This document shows positions 25,651-34,398 of a DNA stretch of 52,561 nucleotides, piece by piece. Numbering within the stretch: the first letter of the stretch is position 1; each line of letters starts with the position of its first letter. This stretch comes from Bacillus sp. AFS015802 (GTDB lineage: Bacteria > Bacillota > Bacilli > Bacillales > Bacillaceae_B), in the NCBI RefSeq assembly GCF_002561455.1, contig NZ_NTUP01000002.1, forward strand, positions 148,066-200,626. Reading direction: 5' to 3'. The position numbers and the translations under genes were made by a program. Below the pieces are notes generated by a model. It saw only the letters and a list, made by a program, of their open reading frames with translations. It did no database searches and was not told where the DNA came from.

Positions 25651-25678
25651 AAAAAAAGGTCCGATCATCCGACCGGAC
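25651..25678 (-). terminator. Terminator of the vWA lipoprotein gene
   Basis: On the minus strand, GGTCGGATGATCGGACC (imperfect stem) is followed by TTTTTTT, a few nucleotides after the stop codon. Confidence 0.75.
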
Positions 25679-25685
25679 TCCTCTG

Positions 25686-27089
25686 TCAAATCCCGACCTG
25701 CTCTTTAATCGCATCCAACCGCTCATCCAGTTGGTCAGATACGGTCTTCACTTCTTCGCGCTTTGCTGATTCCAGATCATTCAAGTAGTTTCTGATTTTT
25801 TCCTCCCGGTCATCGAGGAGAGAAGAGATGGCCGAACGTTTCTCTGAATCGATGAGTTCTTCCTTTTCCAGGCGGTTGAGCGTCTGGGTCAATCTGTTTT
25901 GTTCATTTCGGAGCATGGACTGATAAGTGGAGTCGATATCTCTCAAAGCATTATAGTGGTCGACCGTCGTCCACACATTGTCACTGAAGCGATGGACCGC
26001 CCACCATCTCCACGTATTCTTATTGATGGCTTCTTTCCACACACTTTCTATCTCAGACAATTGTTGTTTCGTTTTCACTGAAGAGTAATCTCCGCCACCT
26101 GCTTCTGCGACTTTCTTTAATTGCTCATCGGCTTCTGTGTCCACATCGAATCCGATGATGTTGATGCTGACATTGGTATTGTCCGCCTTCACCTTTTGGG
26201 CTGCTGCAACCGGGTCGCCATCACAAGTTTCGATTCCATCACTCACGACATATATGAAATTCTCGGTATTTTCCTCACTTTGGGAAGAAAGCTGTTCATT
26301 GGCTAATTCAATGCTCGATGCCAATGGGGTCCAGCCCTTGGGTCCGAATGTTGATAGTGATTCAGAGAAGGCTGCGCCGTCATACGGTTGAAGGGGGTAG
26401 AGCGACTCGACGGCCTTACATGACATTTCTTTGTCTGCATCATTTCCGGTTCCCTTGTGACCGAACGCAATAAGGGAAATGTTCACCGATTCCGGAAGCT
26501 CCTTTGCAAGGCGCTCCAGGCTTTCCTTTGCAAGGGACATCTTGCTTTCGCCGTCCACTTCGGCCTTCATGCTCCCGCTCGAGTCGATCAATAAGGCCAC
26601 GTTCACCTCTTTATCATCTTTCTGGTTAATCTCATCCATCTCGATATCCTGCAGGAGCCTGCCATCTGGCAATTTCAGTTCCTCATAGATGACCTCATAG
26701 TTTTCGAGCTCCGAGGCAATGTCCCCATATCCCGTTTGGAGGCTTGAGAGGACGGACCGTGTCCATTTTTGTTCGCTCCATTTCTCCGTTTCCTTCGTAC
26801 CGATGTTCTCCATATATTCATCGATGGCCCTCCCTGTAGCCTTTTTATAGGCTTCGGGTTCTTTGGACCAGCTTTTCTTTTCTATGTATTGTTGATAGAG
26901 TTCGCCCTCGTCCTCATTGATCCATTCTTCTGGGGTATTTGATACATCCACGTCCTTGGAAGCTGGGGCAGGCTGGCCGGGATCCTGTCCGCCTTTTTCC
27001 TTTGTAGCGGCATTTTCGGTTTCTCCCTGACATCCTGTTAGAAGGAGGAGTAACAAGGCTAAAATAAATAGAGGCTTCATTTGTTTCAT
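25686..27089 (-). CDS. Lipoprotein with von Willebrand factor A domain
   Basis: This 467-aa exported lipoprotein has lipobox LTGC (cysteine 20), then an acidic, low-complexity linker to about residue 55. A vWA domain spans about 162-365 with an intact MIDAS: DSSGS at 169-173, the conserved threonine in KGWTPLASS, and the aspartate in VVSDGIETCDGDP. A highly charged, probably coiled-coil tail runs from about 400 (QNRLTQTLNRLEKEELIDSEKR). Two cysteines (MSCKAV and ETCDGD) may pair. The role is unknown; metal-dependent protein binding at the cell surface is the family expectation. The start at 27089 follows AAAAGGAG. It is monocistronic. Confidence 0.82.
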   Translation of the reverse strand: MKQMKPLFILALLLLLLTGCQGETENAATKEKGGQDPGQPAPASKDVDVSNTPEEWINEDEGELYQQYIEKKSWSKEPEAYKKATGRAIDEYMENIGTKETEKWSEQKWTRSVLSSLQTGYGDIASELENYEVIYEELKLPDGRLLQDIEMDEINQKDDKEVNVALLIDSSGSMKAEVDGESKMSLAKESLERLAKELPESVNISLIAFGHKGTGNDADKEMSCKAVESLYPLQPYDGAAFSESLSTFGPKGWTPLASSIELANEQLSSQSEENTENFIYVVSDGIETCDGDPVAAAQKVKADNTNVSINIIGFDVDTEADEQLKKVAEAGGGDYSSVKTKQQLSEIESVWKEAINKNTWRWWAVHRFSDNVWTTVDHYNALRDIDSTYQSMLRNEQNRLTQTLNRLEKEELIDSEKRSAISSLLDDREEKIRNYLNDLESAKREEVKTVSDQLDERLDAIKEQVGI

Positions 27090-27308
27090 ATCATTCTCCT
27101 TTTTGCCGATAGAGTAATACAACGTCATATTTTATCCATAAATTTACTTTTTATCTACTACCCATTGTCATAGGTCCATAAACCTACCAATACCCATCAA
27201 ACCCATCGGTTTATAGAATAATTTTTCGTTTTATGGACAAATTTACCTGCTTTTAGAAAAATAGTACATAAGATATAGTAGAAATTTAATTATATCGGAG
27301 GAATGACA

Positions 27309-28004
27309 TTGATTAATAGAACTATTAAATGGAGTGGCTACACATGGAATGTGAAACATTCTTCTACCAACAAATGGGGGCCAGGACCAAATTACTTTTC
27401 AGGTAGTACTGAAAATGTATGGGTAGACAGTGCCGGGAGACTACACTTGAAAATCACAAAACGGAACAATAAGTGGTACTGTGTTGAGATTTATAACACA
27501 AAAACTCTTGGATATGGAACGTATCGATTCTTTGTGGATGGCCGACCGGATTTATTGGATCCTAATATCACTTTAGGTTTATTCACATATGATGGTACTT
27601 CTTCAGATGCTGCTGCAAGCAATTATCGGGAAATCGACATTGAATTTGCGAAATGGGGATATCCAAAGGGACCGAATTCTCAATACGTCGTTCAGCCCTA
27701 TACTAAAGCGGGAAATATAGTCCAATTTCAAACGAAGCTCAGCGGAAACTATTCAACCCATAGTTTTTCATGGACTCCATCCGCCATTAAATTCCTTTCC
27801 CTCCATGGACACTATTCCAAATTACCAAGTCCGATAGAATGGTACCGAATCAAGGAATGGACCTATAGAGGAAGCGATATTCCTGATACCAAGAACGAAA
27901 AAGTAGACATTAATTTATGGTTATTTGGAGGAAAGGCTCCATTGAATCAGAAGGAAGCAGAAATAGTCATTACGAAGTTTGAGTTCATTCCATTTGCTAA
28001 ATAA
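27309..28004 (+). CDS. Glycoside hydrolase family 16-like protein without signal peptide
   Basis: This 231-aa beta-jelly-roll protein carries the GH16 catalytic pattern ExDxE at E108-D110-E112 (REIDIEF), with the aromatic context expected for substrate binding (WGPGPNYF near 23, VEIYNTKTLGYGTYRF near 59). GH16 enzymes cut beta-1,3/1,4-glucans or galactans and are normally secreted, but no signal peptide or anchor is present. The start is TTG 27309: GGAGGA ends at 27302, leaving 6 nt, whereas the ATG at 27303 is directly adjacent. The preceding 220 nt and the gene are more AT-rich than the neighbours, hinting at separate ancestry. Confidence 0.72.
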   Translation: MINRTIKWSGYTWNVKHSSTNKWGPGPNYFSGSTENVWVDSAGRLHLKITKRNNKWYCVEIYNTKTLGYGTYRFFVDGRPDLLDPNITLGLFTYDGTSSDAAASNYREIDIEFAKWGYPKGPNSQYVVQPYTKAGNIVQFQTKLSGNYSTHSFSWTPSAIKFLSLHGHYSKLPSPIEWYRIKEWTYRGSDIPDTKNEKVDINLWLFGGKAPLNQKEAEIVITKFEFIPFAK

Positions 28005-28049
28005 TGCCCAGTTTAAATGAAAACCGCTACTAACACGTGTATTAAACAA

Positions 28050-28103
28050 GAAAAAGAAGATGGGGAAATCTTGTATACAAGATTTCCCCATCTTCTTTTT
28101 TTG
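28050..28103. terminator. Perfect bidirectional terminator between the GH16 gene and tRNA-Ala
   Basis: A fully self-complementary 50-nt palindrome with 25-bp arms centred at 28075/28076, with A and T runs at both ends. It can end both the plus-strand GH16 gene and the minus-strand tRNA. Confidence 0.88.
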
Positions 28104-28105
28104 TA

Positions 28106-28178
28106 TGGAGCATAGCGGGATCGAACCGCTGACCTTTTGGCTGCCAGCCAAACGCTCTCCCAGCTGAGCTAATGCCCC
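28106..28178 (-). tRNA. tRNA-Ala (anticodon GGC)
   Basis: This 73-nt cloverleaf lies on the minus strand. The acceptor stem is GGGGCAT/ATGCTCC with one G-U pair, and the D-arm is AGCTCAGCTGGGAGAGC. The anticodon stem TTTGG/CCAAA encloses the loop CTGGCAG, with GGC as anticodon for alanine GCC codons. The T-arm contains GGTTCGATCCC. The discriminator is A and the CCA end is not encoded. A lone alanine tRNA occurs in the same chromosomal area in B. subtilis as far as I recall. Confidence 0.95.
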
Positions 28179-28525
28179 GTGAATCGGTCAAGATTTATTA
28201 TAAGGAACATTCATGCCGTTCGTCAATGCTTTTTTCAAAAATTCTTTGTGTTTGAGTGAGAAAAGGAAGATTCATTTTCTTACTCAAGCCCGATTATGAT
28301 TAACAACTACAAGAAACAAGATGTCATTAGTAGATTTCCGGGGCATCCGGCCCTGATTTCATCCGCATTTATCATGGACCGGCAAATATACTAGAGTGAC
28401 AAACATACATTTTACTAGATTTAGGTGAAAAAAACAGTCCTTCTCTTTAAGGGTGAATATACATATAGGGAATGGGACATGCAGATCAAATTGTCCATTA
28501 CAATCATTAGAAAGGAGAAATAAAC
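28179..28525. other. Intergenic region between tRNA-Ala and the ArsB/NhaD transporter gene
   Basis: About 350 nt. Apart from the tRNA promoter I see no gene or clear structure. The stretch next to the transporter (28381-28525) presumably carries its promoter, but no confident -35/-10 pair was found. Confidence 0.5.
28197..28226 (-). promoter_or_regulatory. Sigma-A promoter of tRNA-Ala
   Basis: Minus strand: TTGACG (28221-28226), 18 nt, TATAAT (28197-28202). Initiation would lie about 10-15 nt before the mature 5-prime end. Confidence 0.8.
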
Positions 28526-29881
28526 ATGTCTTTCACGATCGGAATGACCATTTTTGTATTCGTGATGACGATGGTGGTGATTTTTTTGAGGCCGGGTGGA
28601 ATGAATGAGGCATGGCCTGCATCGGTTGGTGCGTTGATTATATTTCTTATGGGAACGGTATCCCTTACAGACGTGGCAGATATCCTCAGTAAGATAGGGG
28701 GTGCATCGATTACCATCATGGCAACGATTGTCATGGCTGTCATACTGGAAAGCTTCGGTTTTTTTCATTGGGCGGCTGCAAGGCTGGTGAAATTGTCCAA
28801 AAACTCCGGATACCGCTTATACTGGTACATTCAATTGCTGTGTTTTTTGATGACCCTATTATTCAATAATGATGGCAGCATTCTCATAACAACCCCCATC
28901 TTAATTCTCCTTCTTAAAAATCTTCGTCTGAAACCGCATGAAATGATTCCGTATCTGTTAAGCGGCGCATTGATCGCCACTGCATCAAGTGCCCCGATCG
29001 GAGTAAGTAATATCGTCAATCTGATTGCCCTTGAGATTGTTCATATGTCCCTCTATATGCATACCGCCATGATGTTTGTACCGGCCACGTTAGGATTGAT
29101 GTTCATGTCGCTGCTTATGTTCATCGTAGTCAAGAATAAGTTGCCGAAAACATTACCAGCCTCGGCATATGATGTGGAAGAACGTTTTTTCACGAAGAAT
29201 TTTCATCCCCTGAAAGGAACGATTTCGGTTGAAACAAAGAAAAAGCGAACAGCATTCATGCTGAAAGTGTTACTGTTTGTCTTCATCATGCGCTGCCTCC
29301 TTTTCGTTGCTTCCTACCTGGCGATCCCCATCGAATTGGTTGCCGTACTGGGGTCGGGCGCTTTGCTGTTATGGAGATGGTATCATTTAGGCACGAATCC
29401 GGTGGATATCCTGAAGAAGACACCATGGCACATCCTGATTTTTGCCTTCTCTATGTATGTCATCATATACGGATTGCATAATGCAGGGCTGACGGAGATG
29501 CTCGTTACGCTGTGTGAACCGATTGTCAACCAGGGACTGCTGCAGGCGAGCTTCATCATGGGGGGATTGGTTTCGATTCTTTCGAACATCTTTAATAACC
29601 ATCCTGCTCTGATGGTCGGAACGATTACCTTGACGGAAATGGGGCTGGACCCCGTTACGCTGAAGACCATCTATCTTGCCAATATCATCGGAAGTGACAT
29701 CGGTTCCCTTCTTTTACCGATCGGGACACTGGCCTCACTCATTTGGTTGCATATCCTGAGGCAAAATAATATCAAAGTCCAATGGAAGGATTATTTAAGT
29801 GTCTCCCTGATCGTCATCCCCGCGGCAACGGTCGTTTCATTATTCTTATTGTTCTATTGGGTCCAAATGGTCTTTGCATAA
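28526..29881 (+). CDS. ArsB/NhaD-type membrane transporter
   Basis: This 451-aa integral membrane protein has about 10-12 hydrophobic segments and belongs to the ion-transporter superfamily that includes ArsB arsenite pumps and NhaD antiporters. Telling segments are LLFNNDGSILITTPILILLL near 110, a re-entrant-type ASSAPIGVSNIVNL near 153, and the C-terminal SNIFNNHPALMVGT with GSDIGSLLLPIGTLASLIWL. These NDG/NN-P motifs are typical of ArsB. No arsR or arsC is near, so an arsenite role is unproven; it could export another anion or Na+. GAAAGGAG lies 9 nt before the ATG. Confidence 0.82.
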   Translation: MSFTIGMTIFVFVMTMVVIFLRPGGMNEAWPASVGALIIFLMGTVSLTDVADILSKIGGASITIMATIVMAVILESFGFFHWAAARLVKLSKNSGYRLYWYIQLLCFLMTLLFNNDGSILITTPILILLLKNLRLKPHEMIPYLLSGALIATASSAPIGVSNIVNLIALEIVHMSLYMHTAMMFVPATLGLMFMSLLMFIVVKNKLPKTLPASAYDVEERFFTKNFHPLKGTISVETKKKRTAFMLKVLLFVFIMRCLLFVASYLAIPIELVAVLGSGALLLWRWYHLGTNPVDILKKTPWHILIFAFSMYVIIYGLHNAGLTEMLVTLCEPIVNQGLLQASFIMGGLVSILSNIFNNHPALMVGTITLTEMGLDPVTLKTIYLANIIGSDIGSLLLPIGTLASLIWLHILRQNNIKVQWKDYLSVSLIVIPAATVVSLFLLFYWVQMVFA

Positions 29882-29915
29882 AAAGGACGGCAAACAATTG
29901 ATTTGTTCGCCGCCT
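29880..29915 (-). terminator. Terminator of the nagA-nagB operon
   Basis: On the minus strand, GGCGGCGAACAA pairs with TTGTTTGCCGTC (G-U pairs allowed), then CCTTTTTA. Confidence 0.7.
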
Positions 29916-29951
29916 GATCAACATGGGGATTCATTCCATTCCCTTACTCTT

Positions 29952-30701
29952 TCATTTGTTTAACACCTCAAGCTCTTTCACCTTTGCCAACGCTTCTTCA
30001 TCGGCGATCACCGTCACCTTGTCATGACGATTCAAGATCGATGCAGGGAAGTTCTCCGAAATATCGCCTTGCACCAGCTTTTTCAGTGCCTCTTGTTTAG
30101 ATTGACCTGAGGCAAGGAGGAGGATTTCTTTACTCTTCATGATCGAAGCGATCCCCATCGTAATGGCATGTGTCGGTACTTCATCGATTGAATCGAAGTA
30201 ACGGGCATTGGCTTCACGGGTAGATGGAGTGAGCTTGACAATATGGGTGCTGGATTCAAAGGAGGTACCCGGTTCATTGAACCCGATATGTCCGTTGCTT
30301 CCGATCCCTAATACCTGAAGGTCGATTCCGCCGTTTAAACGGATTTTCTCATCATACGCTTTGCATTCTTGTTCAAGGTCTGTGGCTTTCCCTGAAGGAA
30401 TATGAGTGTTTTCAGACCCGATATCGATATGCTTGAATAAGTTCTCATTCATATAGTGACAGTAGCTGTTCGGATGCTTGCCGGATAGCCCGATATATTC
30501 GTCCAGATTGAAGGTGGATACGTGCTGATAGGATGTCATGCTTTCCTGATGATCATGGATCAATGCTTCATACAGTCCTTGGGGAGTGCCGCCTGTGGCT
30601 AATCCCAGGGTGAGCTTATCAGATCCTTTTATTTTGGATAACAGATAGTCTGCAGCGACTTGACTCATTTCCTGATAGTCTTTCACTTCAATTAGTTTCA
30701 T
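29952..30701 (-). CDS. nagB: Glucosamine-6-phosphate deaminase
   Basis: This 249-aa enzyme converts glucosamine-6-phosphate to fructose-6-phosphate and ammonia, the last step of GlcNAc catabolism. Conserved motifs are GLATGGTPQGLY (33-44), the catalytic D67 in FNLDEYIGL, and GIGSNGHIGFNEPG (132-145) with H138. Length matches short Gram-positive NagB proteins (about 244 aa). The start is the ATG at 30701, preceded by GAGAGGATG; the gene overlaps the end of nagA by 14 nt, so the two are translated together. The product feeds into glycolysis at the Pgi level. Confidence 0.95.
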   Translation of the reverse strand: MKLIEVKDYQEMSQVAADYLLSKIKGSDKLTLGLATGGTPQGLYEALIHDHQESMTSYQHVSTFNLDEYIGLSGKHPNSYCHYMNENLFKHIDIGSENTHIPSGKATDLEQECKAYDEKIRLNGGIDLQVLGIGSNGHIGFNEPGTSFESSTHIVKLTPSTREANARYFDSIDEVPTHAITMGIASIMKSKEILLLASGQSKQEALKKLVQGDISENFPASILNRHDKVTVIADEEALAKVKELEVLNK

Positions 30702-31893
30702 GAGTATCATCCTCTCGCGTAAAGGCAATTTTCCCTTTACATATCGTTGTATATACGTCTTTGTTTTCATTTAAGATGACGATATCTGCATCTTTCATGG
30801 GAGCAAGGCTTCCTTTCCGGTCAAAAACGTTTAATTGTTTGGCCGGATTTTCTGAGGTCATTTTAATCGCACTTCTCATCGTGCTTGTTGTGAATTCCTG
30901 AATGTTGGTAAAAGCATCCTTCATTTTCAGGACGCTCCCTGCCAATGTATCCTCATCCAATAAAGCCTTGCCGTCCTTCACCGTCACCATCTGTCCCCCC
31001 AGATCATACTGACCATTCTTCAGGCATTTCGCCCTCATGGAATCAGTGATTAGGATGAGACGCTCATCTGTAATTTGATTGAAAGCCAGTTGAATGACTT
31101 CCGGTCGAACGTGGATCCCGTCTGAAATCAGTTCCACCATCAATTCGGGTCTCATGAAGGAGGCACCGACAATCCCGGGCTCACGATGATGAAGGCCCGA
31201 CATTTGATTAAACAAGTGGGTCACATGAGACAGGCCCGCATCGATGGCTTCCCCGACTTGATCGAAGGTTGCGCTGGAATGGCCCACTGAAGAGACGATC
31301 CCCTGTTCTTTTAAATAACGGATCAATTCATAGTCATCATCAAGCTCTGGAGCGAGAGTGACTAATTTTATATGGTTGTCGGACAGGGCCTGCCAGTGTT
31401 TAAATGTATCGACATTTGGCTTTTGGATTGAATTGAAAGGCTGGGCCCCTGCTTTGCCCGGATTGATGAATGGACCTTCTAAATGGATGCCGAGGATTTC
31501 TGCCTGACCCGTGCTTTGCTCTGTCATATAGTCTGCCGTTGCCTTAAGGGCTTTTTCTATGGCACCGGAACCTTCCGTCATAGTGGTAGCAAGAAAGCTT
31601 GTGGTACCTTCTTGCGGAAGTGTCCCGGTCATTGTGTCAAGGGCTTCTTTATTGGCATCCATTGTATCGGCACCATTTACTCCATGAATATGAATATCTA
31701 TCATTCCTGGGACAACACTATACCCATGGGGGAGCGAAATGATTTTATACTCTTCTGAATCGATTAACTGTGAACAATCACCGATTTCTGTAATCGTCCC
31801 ATTCTCTATTTTGATATACCCTTTATCATATACGGTGTCTTCTGCATAGATGTTTCCACCCTGGATAAGCAGTTTTTCTGAATGTGAGGTCAT
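30688..31893 (-). CDS. nagA: N-acetylglucosamine-6-phosphate deacetylase
   Basis: This 401-aa amidohydrolase removes the acetyl group from GlcNAc-6-phosphate. Metal and substrate residues are visible in PGMIDIHIHGVNGADTMD (63-80), HLEGPFINPGKAGAQ near 143, GHSSAT, HLFNQMSG, and the catalytic aspartate in LITDSMRA near 290. The start is the ATG at 31893, 6 nt after AAGGAGTG; a GTG at 31902 lies inside that site. Transcription is divergent from nagP, with a NagR-type operator over the -35 region. Confidence 0.95.
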   Translation of the reverse strand: MTSHSEKLLIQGGNIYAEDTVYDKGYIKIENGTITEIGDCSQLIDSEEYKIISLPHGYSVVPGMIDIHIHGVNGADTMDANKEALDTMTGTLPQEGTTSFLATTMTEGSGAIEKALKATADYMTEQSTGQAEILGIHLEGPFINPGKAGAQPFNSIQKPNVDTFKHWQALSDNHIKLVTLAPELDDDYELIRYLKEQGIVSSVGHSSATFDQVGEAIDAGLSHVTHLFNQMSGLHHREPGIVGASFMRPELMVELISDGIHVRPEVIQLAFNQITDERLILITDSMRAKCLKNGQYDLGGQMVTVKDGKALLDEDTLAGSVLKMKDAFTNIQEFTTSTMRSAIKMTSENPAKQLNVFDRKGSLAPMKDADIVILNENKDVYTTICKGKIAFTREDDTHETN

Positions 31894-31940
31894 TGAAATC
31901 ACTCCTTGAGTTCTTTACCATTCTACAATATCACCATAAA

Positions 31941-31957
31941 GTATAGATGTCTATACC
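31941..31957 (-). promoter_or_regulatory. NagR operator over the nagA promoter
   Basis: GTATAGATGTCTATACC is a palindrome of the TGGTATAGA type bound by HutC-type GntR regulators such as B. subtilis NagR (YvoA). On the minus strand it covers the -35 box TAGACA, which is 17 nt from TATTGT. Confidence 0.75.
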
Positions 31958-32040
31958 AGTTAATGAGGTAATGGAAATTTTACAATTCAGACTGTTATGG
32001 AACTTATATTAATCTTTAAACATCAGGTATTATTCATAAA

Positions 32041-32077
32041 ATTGGTATAGACATCTATTCGTCTTTAATGATATGAT
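32041..32077 (+). promoter_or_regulatory. NagR operator and promoter of nagP-nagR
   Basis: ATTGGTATAGACATCTATTC (32041-32060) is the second operator. It contains the -35 box TAGACA (32048-32053), followed 18 nt later by TATGAT (32072-32077). NagR binding would block RNA polymerase. A half-matching CcpA-like site (AAGCGCTTTCA) follows at 32085-32095. Confidence 0.75.
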
Positions 32078-32119
32078 CTTGCCTAAGCGCTTTCAGTTGA
32101 AAGAAAAGGAGAGAAAGAT

Positions 32120-33502
32120 ATGTTAGGTTTTTTACAACGAATCGGTAAATCGCTCATGCTTCCTATCGCGGTTCTGCCTGCAGCAGCCTTATTGCTGCGA
32201 TTGGGTCAGGATGATCTATTAGGGATCGCGTTCATGTCTGAAGCAGGAGATGCCATATTTAAAAATTTAGCTTTAATCTTTGCCATCGGGGTGGCAATCG
32301 GATTTTCGAAAGATGGAAATGGTACAGCAGGTTTAGCAGGTGCCATCGGTTATTTAGTGTTAACGGGAGGTTTGAAGGCCCTTGACCCGGATGCCAATAT
32401 GGCGATTTTCGGCGGGATCATTTCAGGGGTGGTGGCAGGTTTATTATATAACCGTTTCAATGATATTAAACTTCCTGCCTGGCTCGGTTTCTTCGGAGGC
32501 AGACGGTTTGTCCCGATTGTCACGGCCGCATCCATGGTTGTACTCGCAGGGATATTTGGAATCGTTTGGCCGCCGATCCAGAACGGGATCAATTCAATCG
32601 GTGAATGGATCATCGGTGCCGGGGCAACGGGGGTCGGTGTGTTTGGCCTGTTGAATCGTCTCTTGATTCCGGTTGGCCTGCATCACGTATTGAATACACT
32701 TGTATGGTTCGAATTCGGAACATTTAAAGATGCAGCGGGTGAAATCGTGAAGGGTGATATCCCGCGTTTCTTTGCGGGTGATCCAACAGCCGGAACGTTC
32801 CAAACCGGATTCTTCCCGATCATGATGTTCGGGCTTCCGGCGGCTTGCCTCGCCATGATTGTGACAGCCAAGAAACACCAGCGTGCTACTGTATCGGGAA
32901 TGTTAATCGGATTAGCCGTCACTTCCTTCTTAACAGGGATCACAGAACCGATTGAATTCAGCTTTATGTTCTTATCCCCTGTGCTGTATGGAATTCATGC
33001 GCTCTTAACGGCAAGTTCAATGGTCATCACATACTTACTGGGCATACATCACGGCTTCGGCTTCTCGGCAGGTGCCTTTGATTACATCTTGAATTTCAAT
33101 ATCGGTCAAAAACCCTGGCTGTTATTAGGGGTGGGGATCCTTTATGGAATTATCTATTTCCTCATTTTCACTTTCTTGATCAAGAAGTTCAATCTGAAGA
33201 CTCCAGGGCGTGAAGATGATGAAGATGTAGTCACAGCAGATGAAAACTCAGACGGAAATAGTAAATACGAAATAATGGCATCGCACTTTCTTCATGATTT
33301 GGGTGGAAAAGAAAACCTGACCGTGATCGATAACTGCGCCACACGGTTACGTCTGCAAATCAAGGATGTTACATTAGTGGACGAAAAAGCATTGAAAACG
33401 CATGGGGCAAAGGGTGTTATGAAGGTGAATGATAAAAACCTTCAAGTCATTGTAGGAACGGATGTAGAGTTTGTCGCAGATGAGCTTAGGAAATTAAAAT
33501 AG
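32120..33502 (+). CDS. nagP: PTS N-acetylglucosamine transporter, EIICB
   Basis: This 460-aa phosphotransferase permease imports and phosphorylates N-acetylglucosamine. The EIIC domain covers residues 1-365 (GKSLMLPIAVLPAAALLLR; FFGGRRFVPI near 126; LTGITEPIEFSFMFLSP near 275), then an acidic linker and an EIIB domain with phosphorylated C406 in VIDNCATRLRL. No EIIA is fused, so a general EIIA (such as that of the glucose enzyme) must supply phosphate. GAAAAGGAGAG lies before the ATG. It is the first gene of nagP-nagR and divergent from nagA-nagB. Confidence 0.95.
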   Translation: MLGFLQRIGKSLMLPIAVLPAAALLLRLGQDDLLGIAFMSEAGDAIFKNLALIFAIGVAIGFSKDGNGTAGLAGAIGYLVLTGGLKALDPDANMAIFGGIISGVVAGLLYNRFNDIKLPAWLGFFGGRRFVPIVTAASMVVLAGIFGIVWPPIQNGINSIGEWIIGAGATGVGVFGLLNRLLIPVGLHHVLNTLVWFEFGTFKDAAGEIVKGDIPRFFAGDPTAGTFQTGFFPIMMFGLPAACLAMIVTAKKHQRATVSGMLIGLAVTSFLTGITEPIEFSFMFLSPVLYGIHALLTASSMVITYLLGIHHGFGFSAGAFDYILNFNIGQKPWLLLGVGILYGIIYFLIFTFLIKKFNLKTPGREDDEDVVTADENSDGNSKYEIMASHFLHDLGGKENLTVIDNCATRLRLQIKDVTLVDEKALKTHGAKGVMKVNDKNLQVIVGTDVEFVADELRKLK

Positions 33503-33634
33503 AAACTGACTTGCATATTGTGACTGAAATCCCGTCTGCTCTTTTCTATAAGCATCAGATGATTGTTTGTTGGGAATGGGATGGATATAATAAAAATAGA
33601 TCAAAGATCCGTTAAAACGAAAGGAGAACCGTTC

Positions 33635-34360
33635 GTGGTTAATAAAAATTCTCCTCTTCCTTTGTATTATCAGTTAGAAGAACACCTTAAACATTTAATA
33701 CAGTCTGAAGAGTTAAAACCGGGGGACGCCCTGCCGTCTGAGCGGGAGCTTGCCGAGTCGTTTAAAATCAGCAGGATGACCGTGAGACAGGCAATCACCA
33801 ACCTGGTGAATAAAAATGTCTTATATAGAGAAAAAGGGCGGGGAACCTTTGTCTCCCACCGCAAGATCGAACAAAGCCTCCAAGGGTTGACGAGCTTTAG
33901 CGAGGACATGAAAAGCCGTGGCCTCGAGCCAGGGAATAAGTTATTGCATTTCGAAATGTCTCCTGCCGGGGAGGATATCAGGGAACTTCTTTCATTAGAG
34001 GAGGAAGAGCTTGTGTATACCATGAAGCGGATCCGTCTTGCGAATGGTGAACCGATGGCATTGGAAACAAGTTATATCCCTGTGAAGCTGCTTCCCGGTT
34101 TGAATCAGGAAATCCTTTCGAAATCACTATATCATTATATTGAAAGTGAATTGAACCTTCACATCAGTCATGCGACCCAATCGGTGGAAGCGGCCATTGT
34201 GAATGATGAAGATATGAAGCATCTGAAGGTGAAGAGCGGGGAGCCGGTGCTCTTCATCCAGCGTGATTCATTCCTAGAAGACGGTACCCCGTTTGAATTG
34301 GTGCGATCGATTTATCGGGCAGATAAATATAAGTTTAAAATCAACTTGGACAGACTGTAA
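33635..34360 (+). CDS. nagR: GntR/HutC-family repressor NagR
   Basis: This 241-aa regulator has an N-terminal winged helix (residues 5-75: PLPLYYQLEEHL...LPSERELAESFKISRMTVRQAI...KGRGTFVS) and a UTRA effector domain (95-238; LTSFSEDMKSRGLEPG). It is the expected sensor of GlcNAc-6-P or GlcN-6-P that acts on the two operators at 31941 and 32041. The start is GTG 33635, 8 nt after AAAGGAG; an upstream in-frame start at 33563 adds unconserved residues. It is very close to remembered B. subtilis YvoA in the region GLTSFTEDMKSRG. Confidence 0.92.
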   Translation: MVNKNSPLPLYYQLEEHLKHLIQSEELKPGDALPSERELAESFKISRMTVRQAITNLVNKNVLYREKGRGTFVSHRKIEQSLQGLTSFSEDMKSRGLEPGNKLLHFEMSPAGEDIRELLSLEEEELVYTMKRIRLANGEPMALETSYIPVKLLPGLNQEILSKSLYHYIESELNLHISHATQSVEAAIVNDEDMKHLKVKSGEPVLFIQRDSFLEDGTPFELVRSIYRADKYKFKINLDRL

Positions 34361-34364
34361 AAAA

Positions 34365-34397
34365 AGAGCAGGACCCATTGGGTTTCTGCTCTTTTTA
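34365..34397. terminator. Bidirectional terminator between nagR and the SIS gene
   Basis: AGAGCAG-GACCCA / TGGGTTT-CTGCTCT with flanking A and T runs on both sides. Confidence 0.85.
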
Positions 34398-34398
34398 T

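Noticed and set aside
32085..32095. Full CcpA site in front of nagP
   Set aside because: Only the right half (AAGCGCTTTCA) fits; the left half misses three defined positions.
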